Part shown: one piece after another, positions 20,247 to 29,370 of the stretch
How the letters are laid out: the number at the start of each line of letters is the position of its first letter
Numbering within the stretch: position 1 is the first letter of the stretch
NCBI GenBank assembly: GCA_903860985.1
Contig: CAIOSO010000145.1
Span: 1-64,000, forward strand
Direction: 5' to 3'
Length of the DNA stretch: 64,000 nucleotides
From: an uncultured Flavobacteriales bacterium
Lineage (GTDB): Bacteria > Bacteroidota > Bacteroidia > Flavobacteriales_D > Crocinitomicaceae
Translations under genes and position numbers: made by a program
Notes under the pieces: generated by a model
Database searches by the model: none
Told to the model about the DNA's origin: nothing
The model's input: only the letters and a program-made list of their open reading frames with translations

Positions 20247-20254
20247 TAATTTTG
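20247..20254 (+). promoter_or_regulatory. -7 element TAATTTTG upstream of universal stress protein
   Basis: Exact TAnnTTTG match, 14 nt before ATG. Confidence 0.4.
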
Positions 20255-20268
20255 TAAAAAATACAACT

Positions 20269-21093
20269 ATGCAACAAAAAACATTTATTGTACCTCATGA
20301 TTTTACGATGGTTGCGGATATCGCTCTGCAACATGCCATTGCAACTGCAAAACCTTTAAATGCAGTGGTACAACTTCTTCATGTTGTCTCAAAAGAAAAC
20401 CAGATACAGGAAGCATTGACCCAATTACACGAGGTGATTGAAAAATTTGCGGGGGAAGGCGTGGATCTTCAACCAAATGTTCGCATTGGAAGTATTTTTG
20501 AAGATATTGGCGCTTTTGCAGCCGAACATCAGGCAGAGTTGATTTTCATGGGAACTCATGGTGCCCATGGATGGCAACACATTACTGGAAGTCACGCCTT
20601 AAAAGTGGTGACAAGTTCTCAGGTGCCATTCATTATCGTGCAAGAAAAATCCGTGAAAGCTACGGGATATGATTCCATCGTTGTCCCAATGGACTTACAC
20701 AAAGAAACCAAGCAAAAATTATCGATTGTAGCCAACCTTGCTAAGTACTTCAATTCTAAAGTACACGTGGTTACTCCAGATGAAACAGATGAGTATTTGC
20801 GCCATCAAGTTATTTCTAACATCACGTTCTCAGAGGGATTCTTTAAGGACCGCAATATTGAGATGACTTCTGCCATCGTTTCTAGAAGTGGATTCGATAA
20901 AGAAGTGGTGAAATATGCCGTAAGCGTGGACGCTGATTTAATTGCTATCATGAATTTAAATCGCAATAATTTCTTGTCAGCTTTGACTACAAATTACGAG
21001 CAATACATTATCACAAATGATGCATTGATTCCAACCTTGATCGTGAACCCAATTCAAATTGGAAACGAACACGGGAACATGTTCTCTATCTAA
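20269..21093 (+). CDS. Universal stress protein family, tandem Usp domains
   Basis: [17 protein letters not shown]...[33 protein letters not shown]; second half [15 protein letters not shown]. Confidence 0.85.
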   Translation: MQQKTFIVPHDFTMVADIALQHAIATAKPLNAVVQLLHVVSKENQIQEALTQLHEVIEKFAGEGVDLQPNVRIGSIFEDIGAFAAEHQAELIFMGTHGAHGWQHITGSHALKVVTSSQVPFIIVQEKSVKATGYDSIVVPMDLHKETKQKLSIVANLAKYFNSKVHVVTPDETDEYLRHQVISNITFSEGFFKDRNIEMTSAIVSRSGFDKEVVKYAVSVDADLIAIMNLNRNNFLSALTTNYEQYIITNDALIPTLIVNPIQIGNEHGNMFSI

Positions 21094-21101
21094 TTTATAC
21101 C

Positions 21102-22106
21102 ATGTCGAGATTGATCACGCTGCACGAGTTTATCGTGACGAATCAAAGTCACTTTCCCTACGCTACAGGTGAACTTTCAAGATTACTAAACGACATCGTT
21201 CTTGCTTCCAAAATAGTGAGTAACGATGTGCGAAAAGCTGGACTCGTTGAACATATTTTGGGCGCCCAAGGTGGACAAAACGTGCAAGGCGAAGAACAGC
21301 AAAAATTAGATGTCGTTGCAGACGATGCCTTCATTCGTGCCTTCGCAAATGGGGGAGAGGTTTGTGGAATTGCTTCAGAAGAAAATGATGATTTCTTAGC
21401 CTTTGAATCGGAAACCTCAAAAAACGGGAAATATGTCGTACTGTTTGACCCACTCGATGGCTCTAGTAACATCGATGTAAATGTTTCCATTGGAACAATC
21501 TTTTCCATATACCGCCGAATTTCCCCTCAAGGAACGAAAGCAACCCTAGAAGACATGTTACAACCGGGCACGGCGCAAGTTGCAGCAGGTTACGTTCTCT
21601 ATGGTTCTTCTACTATTCTTGTCTATACAACTGGAAATGGAGTAAACGGTTTTACACTTGACCCAAGTATCGGTGAGTTTTTCCTTTCTCATCCCGACAT
21701 GAAAATGCCCGATAACGGACGGATTTATGCAGTAAATGAAGGGAATTTAAACGATTTCGAACCTGGATTAAAAGCATACATCCAATATTGTCAAAGTCAC
21801 GTTAATCAAACAGGGAAACCTTATTCAGGAAGATACATTGGATCCTTAGTTGCTGACTTCCACCGACACATAATCAAAGGAGGAATTTACATTTATCCAG
21901 CGGTTCCATCTGCTCCAGAAGGCAGGTTGCGCCTATTGTATGAATGCAATCCATTGGCATTTATTGCTGAACAAGCTGGCGGACTAGCAACAACAGGTGA
22001 GCAACGCATTATGGAAATTCAACCAAGTAAACTACATCAACGCATTCCATATTACGTGGGATCGAAATTGATGGTCGAAAAAGCAATGAATCTTTTAGCT
22101 GAATAA
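21102..22106 (+). CDS. fbp: Class 1 fructose-1,6-bisphosphatase
   Basis: [56 protein letters not shown]. Confidence 0.97.
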   Translation: MSRLITLHEFIVTNQSHFPYATGELSRLLNDIVLASKIVSNDVRKAGLVEHILGAQGGQNVQGEEQQKLDVVADDAFIRAFANGGEVCGIASEENDDFLAFESETSKNGKYVVLFDPLDGSSNIDVNVSIGTIFSIYRRISPQGTKATLEDMLQPGTAQVAAGYVLYGSSTILVYTTGNGVNGFTLDPSIGEFFLSHPDMKMPDNGRIYAVNEGNLNDFEPGLKAYIQYCQSHVNQTGKPYSGRYIGSLVADFHRHIIKGGIYIYPAVPSAPEGRLRLLYECNPLAFIAEQAGGLATTGEQRIMEIQPSKLHQRIPYYVGSKLMVEKAMNLLAE

Positions 22107-22113
22107 AACGTGA

Positions 22114-22887
22114 TTACCTCGCGTTTAGCCTAATTGTATAATCTGCCTGCACCAGTGGTGCTCCAGGATCTTTATTAAATCGAACTTGTTGTTTGACAAG
22201 ACGAATTACATCGTTAATAATCGTCTGATTCGTACAAGTAGTTACAGATTTTATCGTGCGACAATCGGTGACAACACCATCGGAATTGATGGTTAATTTT
22301 AGTCCAACACGGCAATCGACATCAATATCGTACTGAGGCGTAGAAACATTGTTGATGCGTACACGCGCTTTTCCGCTTCCCGAACCTCTGCCTGGACCAA
22401 CGCCATCATCCGGTCCACTTCCTGAGCCCCCAAAAGGACCATTTCCAGAACCTGTTCCACCACCACTTCCACCACTACCAAAATAATTTGTGCCACGTAC
22501 CGTCGATGAAGTAGGATTCGTAGAATTATCTGTGTTGTGATTATTCGATTGTCCACTAGTGGTCGTAAAATCACTTGAATGACTTGTCGCTACACGTTCG
22601 GTTTGATCTTGCGGTTGATCGATTGGTGCATCAGAGGATGTTCCACCGCCTCGACTTCCACTTTCCTCAGAGATTAATTCTACATGCTCCATTTCAAATA
22701 ATTCGATCACTTCATCGGATTTCAATGGAGGCACGTCTTCTGGAATTGCAGGTAGGATATTGAATTGCGTAATCATCAATAAAATGAAAAGAATCAATAG
22801 CGATATGGAAGTGTACACCAAGGAACGCTTGATCTCACTTCTGGACTCCATGTAGTCTTGTTCAAATATGTCAATATATGCACTCAT
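22114..22887 (-). CDS. TonB-like energy transducer with Gly/Ser-rich linker
   Basis: Single N-terminal TM, low-complexity GGSGSG region, C-term domain with LTINSDGVVTDCR; adjacent to exbD/exbB. Confidence 0.7.
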   Translation of the reverse strand: MSAYIDIFEQDYMESRSEIKRSLVYTSISLLILFILLMITQFNILPAIPEDVPPLKSDEVIELFEMEHVELISEESGSRGGGTSSDAPIDQPQDQTERVATSHSSDFTTTSGQSNNHNTDNSTNPTSSTVRGTNYFGSGGSGGGTGSGNGPFGGSGSGPDDGVGPGRGSGSGKARVRINNVSTPQYDIDVDCRVGLKLTINSDGVVTDCRTIKSVTTCTNQTIINDVIRLVKQQVRFNKDPGAPLVQADYTIRLNAR

Positions 22888-22926
22888 CTTTATCTGTTTG
22901 ATTGTAAACGAAAGGAATTCGTAAAC

Positions 22927-23340
22927 CTAAATATGTTCCTTCGTTGCAATAATCATTTTTAGTTGATTGACCATCCCAATTTCTAATAAGTCAACCAATT
23001 CTTGAACTTTTGAATCAAAAGGAATGCGTAACACGACGGTACTATCGCCTTTCTTTTTAGTTTCTTTGACAAGAACGGACCCAATTTGATCATAGGGAAC
23101 CTCCTTGTTATCTACACTATATTTTTTTGCATTGGTCACCGGATCTATCTCTACAGATAATGCCACGTGAGCTTTGTTCGTTTTCTCATTATTCTTTGCC
23201 TGTGGAAGCGGAACTTTAATCACGTTCGGATTCGCAAGCGTAGAAATAATCAGAAAGAACAACAACAAAAAGAACATGATGTCGCTCAATGCAGAAGTAG
23301 CTACCTCCGCATGGAATCTTCTATTACGCTTTATTGCCAT
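22927..23340 (-). CDS. exbD: ExbD/TolR biopolymer transport protein
   Basis: Single TM LSDIMFFLLLFFLIISTLANPNVIKVPLPQA; overlaps upstream exbB. Confidence 0.9.
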   Translation of the reverse strand: MAIKRNRRFHAEVATSALSDIMFFLLLFFLIISTLANPNVIKVPLPQAKNNEKTNKAHVALSVEIDPVTNAKKYSVDNKEVPYDQIGSVLVKETKKKGDSTVVLRIPFDSKVQELVDLLEIGMVNQLKMIIATKEHI

Positions 23341-24073
23341 CGCTAGGTCGATTCAATTTGATGAATTCTAAGTTAACTCGTTGAATGGCTAAAGCATAGT
23401 TGTCAATCATCCCATTTAATAAATGGTATGCTGTAAATGCAACGATTCCCACCACTAATCCAGATCCCGAAGAGATCATTTTTTCATACAATCCACCGGA
23501 GATATTTCCAATGGATACATTCTCTGTGACGGAGATGCTATAGAAAATCTTGATTACCCCAGAAATGGTTCCGATGAATCCAAGTGTTGGTGCGATACCC
23601 GCAATCAGTCCTAAATGCCCAATGTTTTTTTCCATTTTACCAATTTCGATATTGGCTACTTTCTCCATGTTCGATTCAATTTGTGGTATTGGTCGACCCA
23701 TCGATTGAACTCCTTCGCGCACCACGTTTCCAAATGCGGTATGGTCGTGCGACAAGGTATCCATCGCCCCTTGAATGTTTCCATTTTGCAAATTATTTTT
23801 TATCTCAGCCAACATGTGCTTGTTGTGCTTTGCCATGCGTTTAATGTATAAATAACGCTCCACAGTAACATACGAGGTATAAAACAATAGAATAGCGATT
23901 GGGATTAAGAAGAAACCACCTTTCATTAAAAACTCCAAAGCAGAAATTTCTTCTACAATTTTTCCTGTTTCTGCTGCAGTTGTAGCAATTGGTGCTGCTT
24001 GATCCTGAGCATACATAAATCCTGTCGAGATCAACGATGAGATCACAAATAGATATTTCAATTGTTTTTTCAT
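23324..24073 (-). CDS. exbB: MotA/TolQ/ExbB proton channel family protein
   Basis: LGLIAGIAPTLGFIGTISGVIKIFYSI...ISGGLYEKMISSGSGLVVGIVAFTAYHLL. Confidence 0.92.
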   Translation of the reverse strand: MKKQLKYLFVISSLISTGFMYAQDQAAPIATTAAETGKIVEEISALEFLMKGGFFLIPIAILLFYTSYVTVERYLYIKRMAKHNKHMLAEIKNNLQNGNIQGAMDTLSHDHTAFGNVVREGVQSMGRPIPQIESNMEKVANIEIGKMEKNIGHLGLIAGIAPTLGFIGTISGVIKIFYSISVTENVSIGNISGGLYEKMISSGSGLVVGIVAFTAYHLLNGMIDNYALAIQRVNLEFIKLNRPSDGNKA

Positions 24074-24299
24074 ATGGTTTATTAGTTTTCGTCGGATAAA
24101 AGTAAAGAATCATTAAAAGTTAATTTGACAGGTATTCATTAGATATTCACATCAAATTGTTATTTCACTTTTCCGGTACAAGGACAACGACACAAAGTTC
24201 ATTTTGGTACATCGGAATCATTCGAATATTCATTTCCTTTCAATATACTCCTTCAATCCGCGTTTCGTTCAAATAAGATTCACTATTTTCGCGCTATTC

Positions 24300-27200
24300 A
24301 TGGACCAAAATAACCTCCTGAGTTCCTTTGCTAAGCTTCGGCAAATTGATGAAACAGCTTCGGCTCTTAGTCAGGGGAACGTGCGCGTCCATTGGAAAGG
24401 ACTCGTGGGTTCGTCTAAGTCACTGACATCCATTTGTGTAGCACAGCAAGTTCCAGGAAATCACCTATTCATCCTGAACGATAAAGAGGAAGCAGCCTAT
24501 TTTCTCAATGACTTAGAAGGGCTTTTTCCAGGCGATAAACGCGTTTTGTTTTTCCCAGCTTCTTACCGTGTCCCATATCAATTGGAAGAAACAGATAATG
24601 CCAACGTGGTGACAAGAGCAGAGGTTCTTGAACGAATTTCTGGTGGCGCCAACGCTTGGATAGTGACCTATCCAGAAGCCTTATTTGAAAAAGTGCCTAC
24701 CCAAAAGAATCTAGTCAAAAACACCCTTCGGGTCGAACAGGGAAAAAATTACAGCATTGATTTCATCAATGAATTGTTGTTAGAATATGAATTTGAACGT
24801 GTTGATTTCGTATATGAACCCGGACAATTTTCCATTCGTGGGGGTATTGTTGACGTTTTTTCCTACGCAAATGATTTTCCCTTTCGAATCGAGTTTTTTT
24901 GGTGAGGAAGTGGAGTCCATTAGAACGTTTGATGCAGCGACCCAACTTTCGATAAACACACATGCATTTTTTAATGTCATCCCAAACATTCAAGGACAAC
25001 TCAGTATTCAATCGCAAGATGACATTTTTTCTTTTCTCGGACCGCAGTTAACCTGTTGGATCAGTTCTTTTGAACGCATGGAAAGCATCCTTAGAAAAGA
25101 ATACGATCGTTCCGTGGAAATTTACAGTGGACTGAATGAAACGCTTAGACACACCTTGCCAAGTTCACTTTACCTATCATCTGTTGAATTGCAACGCAGC
25201 ATTGACAATGCACGAATCATCGAGTGGGGACCTGTGTATCATTTCAAATCCACCAAAAGTTTTGAGTTTGATTTCATTCCTCAACCGAACTTTAATAAAA
25301 ACTTCGAACTCCTTAAAAGTGATTTGTTAGCTCGTCAAAATAATCGCTTTGAAAACCTCATCTTCTCCAATCAACCAAGGCAAATTGAACGCCTTTATCA
25401 GATTTTTGAGGACATCGGAGCTGAAGTGAATTTTACAGCAATGAATTTTTCTCTCCACGAAGGATTCATTTTTCCAGAAATGAAACTGGTGTGTTATACG
25501 GATCATCAGATTTTTGAGCGCTACCATCGATTTAGGTTAAAAGAAGGATTCCGTCAGGCAAAACAAGCACTGACCCTAAAGGAAATTTACAACCTTCAAA
25601 AAGGCGATTATGTCACCCACATTGATCATGGTGTGGGCCAGTTTTCCGGATTGGAAACAATTGACGTCAATGGGAAACCACAAGAAGCGATTCGACTAAT
25701 TTACAAAGACGGAGACGTTCTGTATGTAGGCATCCACTCCTTACACCGTATTTCGAAATTTACCGGCAAGGACGGATCTATCCCGAAAATGAACAAGCTT
25801 GGAACACAAGCATGGTCGACACTCAAAAACAAGACGAAAAAGAAAATCAAGGAGCTGGCCTTCGATTTAATTAAATTATATGCGACCAGACGTAGTCAAC
25901 CCGGATTTGCTTTCGCCCCAGATAGTTACATGCAAAATGAATTGGAAGCTTCGTTTATGTTTGAAGACACACCTGATCAATATAAGGCGACGCAGGACCT
26001 CAAACGCGACATGGAAGCATCGACACCAATGGATCGCTTGATTTGCGGCGATGTTGGCTTTGGGAAGACAGAAGTAGCCATTCGTGCGGCGTTTAAAGCC
26101 GTAACTGACTCGAAACAAGTGGCTATTTTGGTGCCAACTACTATTTTATCCATGCAACATTACCGAAGCTTTAAAGAGCGACTTTCTGCTTTTCCGTGTA
26201 CGGTGGATTACATCAATCGTTTTAAGTCTGCAAAGGAAATCACGGAAACCTTAAAGAAGCTAGCTGAAGGAAAAATAGACATCCTGATTGGAACACACGC
26301 GGTGGTGGCCGATCGTGTAAAATTCAAAGATTTGGGACTCATGATTATCGATGAAGAACAGAAATTTGGAGTCTCCGTCAAAGATAAATTAAAGACCATA
26401 CGCGCCACAGTTGATACCTTAACATTAACAGCGACTCCGATTCCAAGAACCTTGCAATTCTCCTTGATGGGCGCACGGGATTTAAGTATCATTAATACGC
26501 CACCCCCCAATCGCCAGCCCGTTTTAACAGAAATCGTTTCCTTTCAGGAAGAAATGATACGCGATGCGATTGCATATGAGGTTTCTCGCGGAGGACAAGT
26601 CTTTTTCGTCAATAATCGCTTATCGAATATTCGTGAAATCTCCGGAATGATCACACGCTTATGTCCAGGAGTACGGGTGGGAATTGGTCACGGTCAAATG
26701 GACGGCAAACAGCTTGAGAAAATCATGATGGATTTCATCGAAGGGAAATACGATGTCTTGCTGGCGACCACTATTATTGAATCCGGAATTGACATTTCGA
26801 ATGCGAATACGATCATCATCAACGATGCACATCAATTTGGACTCAGTGACCTGCATCAATTGCGTGGACGGGTAGGACGCTCAAACAAAAAAGGATTCTG
26901 CTATTTAGTAGCGCCAAAGTATAGTGTGTTAACCAGCGAAGCTCGAAAACGACTGGAAGCACTGGTGCAATTCTCCGATTTAGGATCAGGATTCAACATT
27001 GCAATGAAAGATTTAGACATCCGAGGAGCAGGGAACATGTTAGGTGGGGAACAAAGTGGATTTATTTCAGAGATAGGATTTGAGATGTATCAAAAAATCC
27101 TCAATGAAGCCATGCAGGAATTGAAAGAAAGCGAATTCAAAGAACTCTTTGATGATCGGAATACCGACCAATTTGTATCCTCTTATGTGCAAGATTGCAT

Positions 27201-27648
27201 CTTTGAAACAGACATGGAAGTCCGAATACCAGATGATTACGTCAACAATGTAGCAGAGCGTTTGAGTCTATATCAATCCTTGGACAGCCTAAAAAACAAA
27301 ACCGAATTAGAGCAATTCTCTAAAGAACTCATCGATCGATTTGGACCTCTTCCAAAAGCAGTAAAAGAACTACTCTTTTCCTTTGAATTACGTTGGTTGG
27401 CAGAGGAATTGGGATTGGAAAGACTCGTGATAAAATCGGAAAAATTAGTTGGTTATTTTATCGCTAATCCACAGTCTACTTTCTTCGAAACAGAAGCGTT
27501 TACGTACACACTCAATGCCATCATGAAGCACCAGTCGGGATATCGCTTGGTTCAGCAGAACGATAAGTTGCGTTTAGTGATTGAACCAATACGTCACATC
27601 AAAGATGCATTCGAAAAACTAGGCGCGCTACAAATGCCAAAGGAATAG
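24300..27648 (+). CDS. mfd: Transcription-repair coupling factor Mfd, interrupted by one-base frameshift
   Basis: ORF 24204..24905 carries the N-terminus to RGGIVDVFSYANDFPFRIEFF; ORF 24787..27648 carries GEEVESIRTFDAATQLS through the helicase (GDVGFGKTEVAIRAAFKA, DEEQKFGV, TATPIPRTLQFSLMGARDLSII). Removing one T from T7 (24894-24900) joins them into 1115 aa. Confidence 0.93.
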
Positions 27649-27757
27649 GCAAAAACGGATATTTTTTTCAATCTATTAACCTACGTCAAGAAAAAATTCA
27701 AGTAAAAGCGCAAACTTTGCAGCTCATTAATTGTTATCATCAATAAAATAAAAAAGT

Positions 27758-28327
27758 ATGAAAAAAGTAGTTTTATCATTATTCGCTGCGTTTGCATTGT
27801 TTTCTTTCGCGGCATTGGAAGTAGCTAATTGGTCAATAGACAATGCTCACTCTCGTTTAGGATTTGCAATCAACCACATGGGGATTACAGATATTCATGG
27901 TCAGTTCGGTAATTTTGATGTAAAAATCAGTACACCAAACGAAGATTTTACAGGAGCAAGCATCGAGATGACGGCTCAAGCGAATTCAGTAAACACTGGA
28001 CTTGAAATGCGCGACAATCACTTGAAAACAGCTGATTTCTTTGATGCGGAAAAATTCCCAACATTGACTTTCAAAAGTACTTCAGTGAAAAAAGCAAAAG
28101 GCAATAACTATACAATCGTTGGTGATTTCACGATGCACGGGGTAACGAAAGCGGTTTCGCTTGTTGGTACGCATACTGGAACGGCAAAAAACAGAGCTGG
28201 AAATGATGTCGCAGGTTTGCAAATAACTGGTGTTGTGAAACGTTCGGATTTCGGTGTAGGTCAAGCTGGACCTGGTTTGTCAGACGAAGTGAAATTAATC
28301 GCTGACTTAGAAGTTTCCAAAAACTAA
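27758..28327 (+). CDS. YceI family protein
   Basis: WSIDNAHSRLGFAINHMGITDIHGQFGNFD...DNHLKTADFFDAEKFPTLTFKST. Confidence 0.92.
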   Translation: MKKVVLSLFAAFALFSFAALEVANWSIDNAHSRLGFAINHMGITDIHGQFGNFDVKISTPNEDFTGASIEMTAQANSVNTGLEMRDNHLKTADFFDAEKFPTLTFKSTSVKKAKGNNYTIVGDFTMHGVTKAVSLVGTHTGTAKNRAGNDVAGLQITGVVKRSDFGVGQAGPGLSDEVKLIADLEVSKN

Positions 28328-28346
28328 TTCTGAGTTTCATCATCCC

Positions 28347-28865
28347 ATGAAAAGTTTCCGTTTTATTTTCATATTGTTTCTTTCCTTGTCCAGTTATGGA
28401 CAAGGATGGAAAATTCTCGAGACGCACAAAGTAACGTTTTCGAATAAGGATGTCAGTGGAACATTCGATGATATCTCCGGGACCATTGTCTTTGATTCCG
28501 AAAACTTGTCTACCGCGAAGTTGAATTTTAAATTAAAAGTTGAATCGATCAATACAGGTAACGGACTTCAAAATAAACATGCGCGCGGTGATGAGTGGTT
28601 CCATGCGGAAAAATATCCTTACATAGAATTTGAATCTACTAAGATTGAAAAAACAGATGCAGGATTCAAAGCCATTGGAAAACTCCAGATGCACGGGGTT
28701 TCAAAAGAAGTTACCATTCCCTTTACCTTTTCGAAAAAGGGAAGTAAAGGAACTTTTATTGCTAAATTTAGTGTAAACAGAACGGAATATAATGTCGGTA
28801 AAAAAGGAAATGACGTCGCTGATGCCATTAAAATAACCGCCACTTTACCTGCTCAAAAAAAATAA
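28347..28865 (+). CDS. YceI family protein, second tandem copy
   Basis: Signal peptide ending SYGQ; DISGTIVFDSENLSTAKLNF...HARGDEWFHAEKYPYIEFEST...LQMHGVSKEVTIPF. Confidence 0.88.
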   Translation: MKSFRFIFILFLSLSSYGQGWKILETHKVTFSNKDVSGTFDDISGTIVFDSENLSTAKLNFKLKVESINTGNGLQNKHARGDEWFHAEKYPYIEFESTKIEKTDAGFKAIGKLQMHGVSKEVTIPFTFSKKGSKGTFIAKFSVNRTEYNVGKKGNDVADAIKITATLPAQKK

Positions 28866-28872
28866 AAAAGTT

Positions 28873-29265
28873 ATGAGAAAAAAAATCATTTTTGCAATTA
28901 GTTCAGGCCTTTTGGCTGGAGTTGTATCCTATTTCTATGGAGATATGATTCAAACACAGTTAGTAGAAGATTATTCGAAAGAAGTTCCTACAATGGCTAT
29001 ATTTATCTCCTGTATTATCGGGACCTTATTGGCGACGATCGGACATTGGATATTTACTAAGTTTATCCCAAAACTCGGGGAGGTTATTTTCGGAATTATC
29101 TTCGCCGGATTAACAACTGCAAGTTTAGTTGGAGTCCTTGGATTTGTTTTCAAAGGCGAAACAACAGAAGCACATCAATACATTTTCTATTGCTATGCAA
29201 TGCCAATGCACTTCTTTCCGTTTCTTGCTTGGTATTCGCTCAAACCCTTGTTTGAATCCAAATAA
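28873..29265 (+). CDS. Four-TM hypothetical membrane protein
   Basis: Complete hydrophobic ORF directly downstream of yceI pair. Confidence 0.65.
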   Translation: MRKKIIFAISSGLLAGVVSYFYGDMIQTQLVEDYSKEVPTMAIFISCIIGTLLATIGHWIFTKFIPKLGEVIFGIIFAGLTTASLVGVLGFVFKGETTEAHQYIFYCYAMPMHFFPFLAWYSLKPLFESK

Positions 29266-29281
29266 AACAAACAAAAATAGG

Positions 29282-29308
29282 AAGGATGCCCAGGCATCCT
29301 TTTTTTTT
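29282..29308 (+). terminator. Intrinsic terminator
   Basis: aaggatgc-ccag-gcatcctt followed by T-run, about 17 nt after the 28873 gene stop. Confidence 0.9.
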
Positions 29309-29355
29309 GAAAAATAAATCCTTTTTTTCACAACGATTTCCGCTTTTATACGTTC

Positions 29356-29363
29356 TACCTTTG
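29356..29363 (+). promoter_or_regulatory. -7 element TACCTTTG upstream of 29371 gene
   Basis: Exact TAnnTTTG match, 7 nt before first ATG. Confidence 0.4.
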
Positions 29364-29370
29364 GTTGATA

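Noticed and set aside
22299-22574. 91-aa minus ORF within the TonB-like gene
   Set aside because: Alternate frame of the Gly-rich linker; no independent support.
24787-24893. ORF-track start of the 953-aa Mfd ORF
   Set aside because: The first about 36 residues are an out-of-frame reading of the true Mfd N-terminal region; the real join is at the T7 run.
27710-27720. gcaaa-c-tttgc palindrome upstream of yceI
   Set aside because: Only 5-bp arms in AT-rich DNA; also partly matches a degenerate -7 element. Too weak to call.
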